Source: Pseudomonadota bacterium (GTDB taxonomy: Bacteria; Pseudomonadota; Gammaproteobacteria; Burkholderiales; Rhodocyclaceae). Taken from it: a DNA stretch of 64,000 bases. The notes below the pieces were generated by a model, which saw nothing but the letters and a program-made list of their open reading frames with translations, had not been told where the DNA came from and ran no database searches. Of the stretch, positions 16,978-25,735 are shown piece after piece. Where the stretch lies: contig JAFEDK010000019.1 of the NCBI GenBank assembly GCA_018241665.1, positions 387,842 to 451,841 of the forward strand, given 5' to 3'. Position 1 is the stretch's first letter, and each line of letters opens with the position of its first letter. Position numbers and translations under genes: made by a program.

Positions 16978-19301
16978 ACGCCCCCAGCCGCAACCCGCCC
17001 CCCGCCGTCGGTGCCGGCCTGCCCCATGAGAGCGCCCATCTGCACGTCAGCGGCCGCGCCACCTACGTGGACGACATCCCGGTGCCGGCCGGCACGCTGC
17101 ATGCCGCACTGGGCCTGTCCTCCATCGCCCACGGGCGCATCAAGGTCCTCGACCTGTCCGCCGTACGCGCCGCCCCCGGCGTGCGAGCGGTGATCACCGC
17201 CGACGACATCCCTGGCGAAAACGACTGCGGCCCGGTCAAGCACGACGATCCTATCCTGTGCGACGGCGAGATCCTGTTCCACGGCCAGCCGCTGTTCGCC
17301 GTCGCCGCCGACAGCCACGAGCTGGCCCGCAAGGCGGCCCGCCTGGCGCGCGTCGAGGTGACGCCGCTGCCGGCCCTGCTGAGCGCCGAAGCCGCCGCCG
17401 AGGCCGAATCGTGGGTGCTGCCGCCAGTCGAGGTGAGCCGTGGCGACGCCGTCGCCGCCCTCGAAGCCGCCCCCCATCGCCTGCGCGGCGAAGTCGAACT
17501 CGGCGGCCAGGAACACTTCTACCTGGAAGGCCAGATCGCCTGCGCGATTCCGCTGGAGGACGACACGATGCGCGTCCTCACCTCCACCCAGCACCCCACC
17601 GAGATGCAGCACATGGTCGCCCACGCCCTGGGCTGGCGGGTGCACCAGGTGACGGCCGAGTGCCGGCGCATGGGTGGCGGCTTCGGCGGCAAGGAAAGCC
17701 AGTCGGCCCAGATCGCCTGCATCGCCGCGGTGCTGGCCCGTGTCAGCGGCCGGCCGGTCAAGCTGCGCCTCGACCGGGACGACGACATGCGCATCACCGG
17801 CAAGCGCCACGACTTCCACATCGAGTACGACGTGGGCTTCGACGACGCCGGCCGCATCGCCGGGCTCAAGCTGCTGCTGGCCTCCCGCTGCGGCTTCTCG
17901 GCCGACCTGTCGGGCCCGGTGAACGACCGCGCGATCTTCCACGCCGACAACGCCTACTATCTGGACGCGGTATCCATCCTGAGCCTGCGCGGGCGCACCC
18001 ACACGGTGTCCAACACCGCCTTCCGCGGCTTCGGTGGGCCGCAGGGCATGTTCGCCATCGAATCGGTGATCGACGACATCGCCCGCCACCTGGGCCGCGA
18101 CCCACTCGCCGTGCGCCAGGCCAACTTCTATGGCGACAGCACCGGCAGCGAGCGCAACCTCACCCACTACGGCATGAAGGTGGAAGACAACATCCTCCAC
18201 CCGCTGGTCGCCCAGCTGGCCGCCGATGCCCGTTACACCGAGCGCCGCGCCGCCATCGACGCCTTCAACGCCAGCAGCCCGCTGCTCAAGAAAGGCCTGG
18301 CGCTGACGCCGGTGAAATTCGGCATCTCCTTCACCGCCACCTTCTACAACCAGGCCGGCGCGCTGGTGCATGTGTACAACGACGGCACCGTGTTGGTCAG
18401 CCACGGCGGCACCGAGATGGGCCAGGGCCTGTACACCAAGATCCGCCAGATCGTCGCCCAGGAATTCGGCCTGCCCATCGAAGATGTGCGCCTGTCGTCC
18501 ACCGACACCAGCCGCGTGCCCAACACCTCGGCCACCGCCGCCTCGTCCGGCACCGACCTCAACGGCAAGGCCGCCCAGGCCGCCTGCCAGGCGATCCGCC
18601 GGCGCATCGCCGGCTTCGTCGCCGAACGGCTGGGGGTCAGCGACGAGGCGGTGATCTTCGCCGCCGGCATGGTCAGCGCGCCCGGCTTCGACGCCACTTT
18701 CGCCGACGTCGTCGCCGATGCCTACCGGGCCCGCGTGCAGCTGTGGGACGCCGGCTTCTACAAGACGCCGAAGATCCACTACGACCCGGTCACCATGCAG
18801 GGCCGGCCGTTCTACTACTTCTCCTACGGCGCCGCACTGGCCGAAGTGGCCATCGACACCCTCACCGGCGAGAACCGCGTGCTGCGCGTGGACATCCTTC
18901 ATGACGTAGGACGCTCCATCAATCCGGCCATCGACATCGGCCAGATCGAGGGCGGCTTCATCCAGGGCATGGGCTGGCTGACCACCGAGGAGCTGGTCTA
19001 CCAACCCGACGGCCCTCAAGCCGGCCGCCTCGCCACCCACGCCCCCTCCACCTACAAGATCCCGGCGGTGTCCGACCTGCCGGCGATCTTCAACGTGCGC
19101 CTGTTCGACAACGCCAACGTGGAGGACAGCATCCACCGCTCCAAGGCGGTCGGCGAACCGCCGCTGATGCTGGCCTTCGCGGTGTTCTTCGCGCTGCGCG
19201 ACGCGGTGGCCACTGCCCTCGGCCCCGGCGCCCGCCCGCAACTGGATGCGCCGGCCACGCCGGAGGCGATTCTGCGCGCACTCCACGGAGGGCGCCTGTG
19301 A
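16974..19301 (+). CDS. xdhB: Xanthine dehydrogenase large (molybdopterin) subunit
   Basis: A 775-residue molybdenum subunit. Hallmarks are the GGGFGGKE loop, the RGFGGPQG loop around the cofactor, GTEMGQGLYTKI, and GEPPLMLA with the catalytic Glu near the C-terminus. Length is normal for XdhB. The ATG overlaps the xdhA stop codon. It is followed by a full dispersed repeat and then xdhC, so the repeat sits inside the xdh operon. A long open frame on the opposite strand (16875-19313) is a GC-rich shadow. Confidence 0.95.
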   Translation: MNAPSRNPPPAVGAGLPHESAHLHVSGRATYVDDIPVPAGTLHAALGLSSIAHGRIKVLDLSAVRAAPGVRAVITADDIPGENDCGPVKHDDPILCDGEILFHGQPLFAVAADSHELARKAARLARVEVTPLPALLSAEAAAEAESWVLPPVEVSRGDAVAALEAAPHRLRGEVELGGQEHFYLEGQIACAIPLEDDTMRVLTSTQHPTEMQHMVAHALGWRVHQVTAECRRMGGGFGGKESQSAQIACIAAVLARVSGRPVKLRLDRDDDMRITGKRHDFHIEYDVGFDDAGRIAGLKLLLASRCGFSADLSGPVNDRAIFHADNAYYLDAVSILSLRGRTHTVSNTAFRGFGGPQGMFAIESVIDDIARHLGRDPLAVRQANFYGDSTGSERNLTHYGMKVEDNILHPLVAQLAADARYTERRAAIDAFNASSPLLKKGLALTPVKFGISFTATFYNQAGALVHVYNDGTVLVSHGGTEMGQGLYTKIRQIVAQEFGLPIEDVRLSSTDTSRVPNTSATAASSGTDLNGKAAQAACQAIRRRIAGFVAERLGVSDEAVIFAAGMVSAPGFDATFADVVADAYRARVQLWDAGFYKTPKIHYDPVTMQGRPFYYFSYGAALAEVAIDTLTGENRVLRVDILHDVGRSINPAIDIGQIEGGFIQGMGWLTTEELVYQPDGPQAGRLATHAPSTYKIPAVSDLPAIFNVRLFDNANVEDSIHRSKAVGEPPLMLAFAVFFALRDAVATALGPGARPQLDAPATPEAILRALHGGRL

Positions 19302-19322
19302 TGGCCGGCCCACCGTCCCTCC

Positions 19323-19389
19323 GTGGGGGCGAATTCATTCGCCCGCAGTCCGTTGATCGAAGTCCGAGGGCGAATGAATTCGCCCCCAC
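19323..19389. repeat. Dispersed palindromic repeat, full copy 2 (xdhB-xdhC gap)
   Basis: A 67-bp unit with perfect terminal GTGGGGGCGAATTCATTCGC arms in inverted orientation and a centre containing TTGATCGAAG. It begins 21 bp after the xdhB stop codon, inside the operon. Confidence 0.9.
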
Positions 19390-19426
19390 GGGGATGGGAA
19401 GTCTTCCCCTTCAGACAAGGGCTTGT

Positions 19427-19440
19427 GAATTCGCCCCCAC
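19427..19440. repeat. Dispersed repeat, degenerate half arm
   Basis: GAATTCGCCCCCAC, the outer part of one arm, lying 37 bp after full copy 2 and 45 bp before the xdhC start. The preceding ACAAGGGCTTGT differs from the usual GGGCGAAT. Confidence 0.6.
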
Positions 19441-19485
19441 AGGTTCCGGAACTCCCCAAGCAGCCACCCGACCGGAGATGTCCCC

Positions 19486-20502
19486 ATGAACGACTGGCTC
19501 CCCACCCTTGCCGACTGGCTGGCGGCCGGCCAGCCGGCGGTCCTCGTCACCGTGGTGAGGGCCGACGGCTCGACGCCGCGGGAAGCCGGCGCCACCATGC
19601 TGGTCGGGCGCAATTCCACCGCCGACACCATCGGCGGCGGCCACCTGGAATGGCTGGCCACCGCCGCCGCCCGCGACCTGCTGGCCAAGGGCGGCCAGCC
19701 CCACGTGATGCGCTGCGCCCTTGGCGCGTCCCTCGGCCAGTGCTGCGGCGGCGTGGTGTGGCTGGCGCTGGAGCGCATCGAAGCCGGTGAAGCCGCCAGC
19801 TGGCTGAGCCGCGCTGAAGCCGTCACCGCCGGCCAGACCCTGCAGCGCCGCCTGCTTTCCGGCGACGAGGGCTCCCTGTGGTCCATGAGCACGGATGAAC
19901 ACGGCAAACGCGACCCGGCTCAGTTCTGGTCCGACGGCGGCCACTGGCAGTTCGAGCAGCAGATCCGCAAGACCCGGTTCCCGGTGGTGCTGTTCGGCGC
20001 CGGCCACGTCGGCGAAGCCATCGCCCGTGCGCTGGCACCGCTGGGTGCGCACATCAGCTGGGTGGACAATCGGGATTCCATCTTCCCCGCCGAACTGCCG
20101 GCCGGCACCGACACCATCAGCACCGACACGCCCACCGCCGAAGTGCGCGCCGCCCCGCCCGGCGCCTACTTCCTGGTGCTGACCCACGACCACGCCCTCG
20201 ACTTCGAGCTGTGCGAGGCGATCCTGGCCCGCCACGACTTCGCCTTCTTCGGCCTGATCGGTTCGGCCTCCAAGCGCGCCCGTTTCGAGCATCGCCTGAT
20301 CGCCCGCGGCATCGACCCGGCCCGCCTGCTCGACATGAGCTGCCCGATCGGCGTGCCCGGCATCCGCGGCAAGGAGCCCGCCGTCATCGCCGCCTCGGTG
20401 GCGGCCCAGCTGCTGCAGGTACGCGAAGCCCGCCAGGCCGTCGCCGAGGCATCCCGCCCGCTGCGCATCACGCCCTTCCTGCTGTCAGGAGTCCGCCCGT
20501 GA
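19486..20502 (+). CDS. xdhC: Xanthine dehydrogenase accessory protein XdhC
   Basis: A 338-residue XdhC/CoxI-family chaperone that binds molybdenum cofactor, helps sulphurate it and inserts it into XdhB. The N-terminal domain has the AVLVTVVRADGSTPREAGA start and a Cys pair in QCCGG that is conserved in the family; the C-terminal Rossmann domain has FGAGHVGEA (about residues 171-179). Its TGA overlaps the GTG of the ABC ATPase gene, linking xdh and the transporter into one transcript. Confidence 0.93.
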   Translation: MNDWLPTLADWLAAGQPAVLVTVVRADGSTPREAGATMLVGRNSTADTIGGGHLEWLATAAARDLLAKGGQPHVMRCALGASLGQCCGGVVWLALERIEAGEAASWLSRAEAVTAGQTLQRRLLSGDEGSLWSMSTDEHGKRDPAQFWSDGGHWQFEQQIRKTRFPVVLFGAGHVGEAIARALAPLGAHISWVDNRDSIFPAELPAGTDTISTDTPTAEVRAAPPGAYFLVLTHDHALDFELCEAILARHDFAFFGLIGSASKRARFEHRLIARGIDPARLLDMSCPIGVPGIRGKEPAVIAASVAAQLLQVREARQAVAEASRPLRITPFLLSGVRP

Positions 20503-22067
20503 GCATTCCCCCGCCCCCCTTCAGCGGCCCTCCGGCCGGCATCCCACGCCTGGAACTCTCGGGCATCACCAAGCGCTACCCGAGCGTGGTCGCCAACGAC
20601 GGCATCAAGCTCAAGGTCGGCCCCGGCGAGATCCACGCGGTGCTCGGCGAGAACGGCGCCGGCAAGAGCACGCTGATGAAGATCATCTACGGCGCGGTGC
20701 AGGCCGACGCCGGCCAGATCCAGTGGAACGGCCGCGAGGTGGTCGTCGCCAACCCCGCCGAGGCGCGCCGGCTCGGCATCGGCATGGTGTTCCAGCACTT
20801 CTCCCTGTTCGAGACGCTGAGCGTCGTCGAGAACATCGCACTGGCCCTCGACGAACCCTTCGACCTCAAGGCGCTGGCCATCCGCGTGAAGGAGGTTTCG
20901 ACCCGCTACGGCCTGCCGCTGGACCCGGACCGCCTGGTGCACAGCCTGTCGGTAGGCGAACGCCAGCGCGTCGAGATCGTGCGCTGCCTGCTGCAGGAAC
21001 CCCAGCTGCTGATCCTCGACGAGCCCACCTCGGTGCTCACTCCGCAGGCCGTGCAGAAGCTCTTCGAGACCCTGCGCCGGCTGGCCGCCGAGGGCGTCAG
21101 CATCCTCTACATCAGCCACAAGCTGCACGAGATCCAGAGCCTGTGCCACAGCGCCACGGTGATGCGCGGCGGCAAGGTCACCGGCACCGCCACCCCGTCG
21201 CGGGAAACCCCGGCCAGCCTGGCGCGCATGATGATCGGCCGCGAGCTGCCGGTGTGCGAGGTGCCCGCCTACACGGGCATCGCCACCCCGGCGCTGACGG
21301 TGAACAAGCTGTCCCTGGTGCCCGACGATCCCTTCGGCACCCGCCTGCAGGACATCGACCTGGAGGTGCACCGCGGCGAGATCCTCGGCATCGCCGGCAT
21401 TTCCGGCAACGGCCAGGCCGAGCTGCTGGCCGCCCTGTCCGGCGAAACCACCAGCACGCCGGACTCCGTCAAGCTGGTCGGCCTGCCGGTCGGCCACCTG
21501 GACGCCGGACGCCGCCGCAAGCACGGGCTGGCCTTCGTGCCGGAAGAACGCCTCGGCCGCGGCGCGGTGCCGTCCATGTCGCTGGCCGACAACGCGACCC
21601 TCACCGCCCAGCGCCAGGGCCTGGTCAAGAAGGGCTTCCTGCGCCCGAAGGCCGCCTGGGACTTCGCCAAGCGCTGCATCGAACGCTTCGATGTGCGCTG
21701 CGGCGGCCCCGGCGCGGCGGCGCGCAGCCTGTCCGGCGGCAACCTGCAGAAGTTCATCGTAGGCCGCGAGATCATGCAACAGCCCATCGCAATGGTCGTC
21801 GCCCAGCCCACCTGGGGCGTGGACGTCGGCGCCGCCGCCTTCCTGCGCCAGACCCTGATCGACCTGTCCCGCCAGGGCGTGGCGATCCTGGTGATCTCCG
21901 AAGAGCTGGAAGAGCTGTTCGAGATCTGCGACCGCATCGCCGTGCTGGCCGAGGGCCGCCTCGGCCCCGCCGTGCCGAAGGCCGAGACCAACGCCGAGAA
22001 GATCGGCATGCAGATGTCCGGCCTGTTCGCCCCCGCCGACAAGGAACCCGCCCATGCCACTGCTTGA
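20499..22067 (+). CDS. Nucleoside/purine ABC transporter, double ATPase subunit
   Basis: A 522-residue ATPase with two ABC domains, as in YufO/NupA and other BMP-type importers. The first half has a full Walker A (GENGAGKST), an LSVGERQRVEI signature and LLILDEPTS. The second half has the degenerate loop usual for this family (GISGNGQAE) and LSGGNLQK. The GTG start overlaps the xdhC stop by four bases; the next gene overlaps its end by 14 bases. The open frame upstream of 20499 belongs to another frame of xdhC. Substrate (purine bases or nucleosides) is inferred from family and position. Confidence 0.9.
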   Translation: MSIPPPPFSGPPAGIPRLELSGITKRYPSVVANDGIKLKVGPGEIHAVLGENGAGKSTLMKIIYGAVQADAGQIQWNGREVVVANPAEARRLGIGMVFQHFSLFETLSVVENIALALDEPFDLKALAIRVKEVSTRYGLPLDPDRLVHSLSVGERQRVEIVRCLLQEPQLLILDEPTSVLTPQAVQKLFETLRRLAAEGVSILYISHKLHEIQSLCHSATVMRGGKVTGTATPSRETPASLARMMIGRELPVCEVPAYTGIATPALTVNKLSLVPDDPFGTRLQDIDLEVHRGEILGIAGISGNGQAELLAALSGETTSTPDSVKLVGLPVGHLDAGRRRKHGLAFVPEERLGRGAVPSMSLADNATLTAQRQGLVKKGFLRPKAAWDFAKRCIERFDVRCGGPGAAARSLSGGNLQKFIVGREIMQQPIAMVVAQPTWGVDVGAAAFLRQTLIDLSRQGVAILVISEELEELFEICDRIAVLAEGRLGPAVPKAETNAEKIGMQMSGLFAPADKEPAHATA

Positions 22068-23124
22068 ACCCCGCCCCACGCCGTCGGCGCGGATGCGCCT
22101 GCTGTCGCCGCTGATCGCCATCGGCCTGACCCTGGCGGTCGGCTCCCTGCTGTTCCTGGCCCTCGGCAAGAATCCCGTCGAGGCCTTCACGGTGTTCTTC
22201 GTCCAGCCCCTGTCGTCGGGCAACGGCTGGAGCGAGCTGATGGTCAAGGCCGGCCCGCTGATCCTCATCGCCCAGGGCCTGGCAATCGGTTTCCGGGCGC
22301 GCATCTACAACATCGGCGCGGAAGGCCAGCTGATCGTCGGCGCGCTGGCCGGCGGCGGCGTGGCGATCGCCCTCGACGGCGTGGACGCCTGGTGGGTGCT
22401 GCCGCTGATGGTGGTGGCCGGCGCCATCGGCGGCGCGCTGTGGGGCGCCGTCCCGGCCCTGCTGAAGACCCGCTTCAACGCGGAGGAAACCCTCACCACA
22501 CTGATGCTCACCTACATCGCCAGCTTCACGCTGTCCTACATGGTGAATGGCCCCTGGCGCGACCCGGAAGGGATGAACTTCCCGCAGTCCATCATGTTCG
22601 GCGACCCGGCCCTGTTCAGCCCGTGGTTCGAGGGCATGCGCGTCAATGCATCGATCCTCATCGCCGCCGTCGCATCCATCGCCTTCTGGATCTTCACCTC
22701 GCGCAGCTTCCTGGCTTACCAGCTCACCGTCGGCGGCCTGGCCCCGGCGGCGGCGCGCTATGCCGGCTTCTCGGCCCAGCGCACGGTGTGGGTCAGCCTG
22801 GTGCTGTCCGGCCTCACCGCCGGTCTCGCCGGGGTCGGCGAAGTGGCCGGACCGGTCGGCCAGCTCAACCTCAACATCTCGCCGGGCTACGGCTTCGCCG
22901 CGATCATCGTGGCCTACCTGGGGCGCCTCAACGCGGTGGGCATCGTGCTGGCCGGGCTGCTGATGGCCCTGCTCTACCTCGGCGGCGAGGCGGCTCAGGT
23001 GGCGCTGCAGCTGCCGGCGGCGATCACCGGCCTGTTCCAGGGCATGTTGCTGTTCTTCCTGCTCGGCACCGACGTGTTCGTCGATTACCGCCTCAAGCCC
23101 CGGCCCAAGCCGGCCTACGCATGA
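22054..23124 (+). CDS. Nucleoside/purine ABC transporter permease (YufP-like)
   Basis: A 356-residue inner-membrane permease of the BPD_transp_2 family with about nine to ten transmembrane helices. Typical motifs include FRARIYNIGAEGQLIVGA and NLNISPGYGFAAIIVAYLGR. It starts inside the 3' end of the ATPase gene (14-base overlap), showing tight coupling. A full dispersed repeat separates it from the second permease. Confidence 0.9.
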   Translation: MPLLEPRPTPSARMRLLSPLIAIGLTLAVGSLLFLALGKNPVEAFTVFFVQPLSSGNGWSELMVKAGPLILIAQGLAIGFRARIYNIGAEGQLIVGALAGGGVAIALDGVDAWWVLPLMVVAGAIGGALWGAVPALLKTRFNAEETLTTLMLTYIASFTLSYMVNGPWRDPEGMNFPQSIMFGDPALFSPWFEGMRVNASILIAAVASIAFWIFTSRSFLAYQLTVGGLAPAAARYAGFSAQRTVWVSLVLSGLTAGLAGVGEVAGPVGQLNLNISPGYGFAAIIVAYLGRLNAVGIVLAGLLMALLYLGGEAAQVALQLPAAITGLFQGMLLFFLLGTDVFVDYRLKPRPKPAYA

Positions 23125-23145
23125 GGAGCCGGCGCGGTGAGCACC

Positions 23146-23211
23146 GTGGGGGCGAATTCATTCGCCCGCGGACTTCGATCACCGGCTGCGGGCGAATGAA
23201 TTCGCCCCTAC
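23146..23211. repeat. Dispersed palindromic repeat, full copy 3 (between permease genes)
   Basis: A 66-bp unit with the usual arms. Its centre (GGACTTCGATCACCGG) is the reverse complement of the centre in the copies at 19323 and 27121, so this copy is inserted in the opposite orientation. It lies inside the transporter operon, 21 bp after the first permease. Confidence 0.9.
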
Positions 23212-23260
23212 CGGATTCGTCCCCCTCCAAACCGAAAGCGCCCCGCAAGAGAGGTCACGC

Positions 23261-24181
23261 ATGCTTGAACACCTGATCCCCGTCCTCGCCGGCACCCTCG
23301 GCGCGGCCACGCCGCTGATCTTCGCCGGCCTCGGCGAGCTGGTGGCGGAGCGCACCGGCGTCATCAACCTGGGTGTCGAAGGCATGATGCTGATCGGCGC
23401 CATCGCCGGCTTCGCCGCCGCCGCGGATTCCGGCGGCGGCGCGCTGGCCGGGCTGCCCGCCGGGGCCGTCGCCGGCATGCTGGCGGCGCTGGTGTTCGCC
23501 GTGCTGTCCCTGTCGATGGCCGCCAACCAGGCCGCCTGCGGCCTCGCGCTGACCATCTTCGGCGTCGGCCTGTCGGCCTTCATCGGCCAGCACTACGTGA
23601 GCTTCAGCCTGCCCGGCCTGCAGCCGCTGGACATCCCCGGTCTGGTGGACATCCCGGTGCTCGGCCGCATCCTGTTCCACCAGGACCCGGTCACCTACCT
23701 GGGCCTCATCACCTTCGCCGTCGTCTGGTGGGTGCTCCGGAAGACCCGCCTCGGCCTGGTGCTGAAGGCCGTCGGCGAAGCCCCCGACGCCGCCCACGCG
23801 ATCGGCTACCCGGTCATCGCCATCCGCTACGGCGCCACGCTGTTCGGCGGCGCCATGGCCGGCATCGCCGGCGCCTATCTGTCTACGGTCTACACGCCGC
23901 TGTGGGTGCAGAACATGGTCGCCGGCCGCGGCTGGATCGCCATCGCGCTGGTGGTCTTCGCCACCTGGAACCCGACCCGCCTGCTCCTCGGCGCCTGGCT
24001 GTTCGGCGGCGTGACGATCCTCCAGTTCCACGCCCAGGGCCTCGGCATCGCGCTGCCGGTGCAGTTCCTGGCTGCGCTGCCCTACCTGGCGACGGTGGTG
24101 GTGCTGGTGCTGATCTCACGGGACAAGCGCTTGTTGCAGCTGAATTTGCCGGCTTCGCTAGGGAAGCCGTGGATGCCGTAA
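23261..24181 (+). CDS. Nucleoside/purine ABC transporter permease (YufQ-like)
   Basis: Second permease of 306 residues, with about eight to nine transmembrane segments. The opening PLIFAGLGELVAERTGVINL and the later VGEAPDAAHAIGYPVIAIRY are conserved in the YufQ/BMP-transporter family. The ATG has AAGAGAGG a few bases upstream. With the ATPase, the first permease and the BMP-family binding protein at 8.5 kb it makes a complete importer. Confidence 0.9.
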   Translation: MLEHLIPVLAGTLGAATPLIFAGLGELVAERTGVINLGVEGMMLIGAIAGFAAAADSGGGALAGLPAGAVAGMLAALVFAVLSLSMAANQAACGLALTIFGVGLSAFIGQHYVSFSLPGLQPLDIPGLVDIPVLGRILFHQDPVTYLGLITFAVVWWVLRKTRLGLVLKAVGEAPDAAHAIGYPVIAIRYGATLFGGAMAGIAGAYLSTVYTPLWVQNMVAGRGWIAIALVVFATWNPTRLLLGAWLFGGVTILQFHAQGLGIALPVQFLAALPYLATVVVLVLISRDKRLLQLNLPASLGKPWMP

Positions 24182-24202
24182 GGTCTGTGGCTGTTGGGGG
24201 CT

Positions 24203-24224
24203 GTGGGGGCGAATTCATTCGCCC
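24203..24224. repeat. Dispersed repeat, single left arm
   Basis: GTGGGGGCGAATTCATTCGC plus CC, one intact arm 22 bp after the second permease gene. The matching right arm is missing; a different, structured sequence follows. Confidence 0.8.
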
Positions 24225-24253
24225 TTCGCGGGTTGAGCTTTTGCCCTTTACCG

Positions 24254-24331
24254 AACGGCTTTCCGTTCTATTGGCTTGGATTGGCCGGGGCGAGTCCCGG
24301 CCAATGTGACGCAAAAAAATGGAAAGCCGTT
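24254..24331 (+). promoter_or_regulatory. Structured leader before the 8-oxoguanine deaminase gene (riboswitch candidate)
   Basis: Two nested perfect stems: AACGGCTTTCC (24254-24264) with GGAAAGCCGTT (24321-24331), and inside it ATTGGCCGGG (24280-24289) with CCCGGCCAAT (24296-24305). They are separated by a symmetrical internal loop of 15 nt on each side. The design, two helices flanking a large internal loop, and the position 43 nt before a purine-catabolism gene are what one expects of a purine-sensing element such as the xanthine-binding NMT1 RNA. I cannot confirm the conserved loop bases from memory. A small GCCC/GGGC hairpin follows at 24350-24362 near the start codon. Confidence 0.4.
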
Positions 24332-24373
24332 GATCAGCACCCCGGACAAGCCCCGACAGGGCAACACAAAACA

Positions 24374-25735
24374 ATGAGCAAAACCCTCCTCCTCCACCAC
24401 GCCGACACCCTCATCACGATGGACGCCACCCGCCGCGAGATCCCCGACGGCGCGGTGTTCATCCGCGACGGCGTCATCGAAGCCGTCGGCCCGAGCGCCG
24501 AACTGCCCGCCCATGCCGACGAAGTGCGTGACCTGTCCGGCCGTATCGTGCTGCCCGGCCTGGTGAATACCCACCACCACATGTACCAGAGCCTCACCCG
24601 CGCGGTACCCGGCGCGCAGGACGCGGAGCTGTTCGGCTGGCTGCAGACGCTCTACCCGATGTGGGCGGGGCTGACGCCGGAGATGATCCGGGTGTCAACG
24701 CTGACGGCGATGGCCGAGCTGATCCTGTCCGGCTGCACCACCTCGTCGGATCACCTCTACCTCTATCCCAACGGCAGCCGTCTCGACGACAGCATCGAGG
24801 CAGCGAGCCAGATCGGCATGCGCTTCCATGCCTGCCGCGGCAGCATGAGCGTCGGCCGTTCCAAGGGCGGGTTGCCGCCGGACGCGCTGGTGGAGGACGA
24901 GGCGGCAATCCTCGCCGACAGCCGCCGCCTCATCGAGACCTGGCACGACCCGGCCCGCCACGCGATGCTGCGGATCGCGGTGGCGCCGTGCTCGCCGTTC
25001 TCGGTGAGCACCGACCTGATGCGCGAATCCGCCGCACTGGCGCGCAGCTACGGGGTGTCGATGCACACCCACCTGGCCGAGAACGACAACGATGTGGCCT
25101 ACAGCCGCGAGCGCTTCGGCATGACACCGGCCGAGTACGCCGAGAGTCTGGGCTGGGTCGGCCACGACGTGTGGCATGCCCACTGCGTGAAGCTCGACGC
25201 GGCCGGCATCGCACTGTTCGCCCGCACTGGCACCGGCGTGGCCCACTGCCCATGCTCCAACATGCGCCTGGCCTCGGGCATCGCGCCGATCCCGGCCCTG
25301 CGCGCGGCCGGCGTAGCGGTGGGGCTGGGGGTGGACGGCTCGGCCTCCAACGACGGCGCCGACCTGCTCGGCGAGGCCCGCCAGGCCATGCTGCTGGCGC
25401 GGGTCGGCCACGGCCCGGCAGCCATGAACGCCCGCCAGGCGCTGGAGCTGGCCACCCTCGGCGGTGCGAAGGTGCTCGGCCGCGACGACATCGGCGCGCT
25501 GGCGCCCGGCATGAGCGCCGACCTGATCGCCTTCCGCAGCGACAGCCTTAACCTCGCCGGCGGCGCCGTGCACGACCCGGTGGCGGCGCTGGTGTTCTGC
25601 GCACCGGACGCGGTGGACCTGAGCCTCATCAACGGGAAATGGGTCGTCGAGGACGGCAAGCTGCAGACGGTAGACCTGTCCGGCATACTCGCTCACCATA
25701 ACCGCCTAGCCCGACAACTCGCGGAGGCCTCGTGA
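24374..25735 (+). CDS. 8-oxoguanine deaminase (AtzB/TrzN-like amidohydrolase)
   Basis: A 453-residue metal-dependent amidohydrolase. It has the first metal motif NTHHHMYQ (His 67-69), THLAEND, the HCVKL and GVDGSASND motifs, and the C-terminal ADLIAF dihydroorotase-like tail. Sequence features such as LILSGCTTSSDHLYLYP and ACRGSMSVGRSKGGLPPD match the group shown to deaminate 8-oxoguanine to urate (P. aeruginosa PA0142 type), often annotated hydroxydechloroatrazine ethylaminohydrolase. The ATG at 24374 has only a weak purine-rich ribosome site, as would suit control by the structured leader. The end overlaps guaD by four bases. Confidence 0.88.
   Translation: MSKTLLLHHADTLITMDATRREIPDGAVFIRDGVIEAVGPSAELPAHADEVRDLSGRIVLPGLVNTHHHMYQSLTRAVPGAQDAELFGWLQTLYPMWAGLTPEMIRVSTLTAMAELILSGCTTSSDHLYLYPNGSRLDDSIEAASQIGMRFHACRGSMSVGRSKGGLPPDALVEDEAAILADSRRLIETWHDPARHAMLRIAVAPCSPFSVSTDLMRESAALARSYGVSMHTHLAENDNDVAYSRERFGMTPAEYAESLGWVGHDVWHAHCVKLDAAGIALFARTGTGVAHCPCSNMRLASGIAPIPALRAAGVAVGLGVDGSASNDGADLLGEARQAMLLARVGHGPAAMNARQALELATLGGAKVLGRDDIGALAPGMSADLIAFRSDSLNLAGGAVHDPVAALVFCAPDAVDLSLINGKWVVEDGKLQTVDLSGILAHHNRLARQLAEAS

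Noticed and set aside
16875-19313. An 812-codon open frame on the minus strand
   Set aside because: It is antisense to xdhB, whose motifs are unmistakable; long antisense frames are common in GC-rich DNA. The same applies to the long antisense frames over guaD, the radical SAM gene and aldA.
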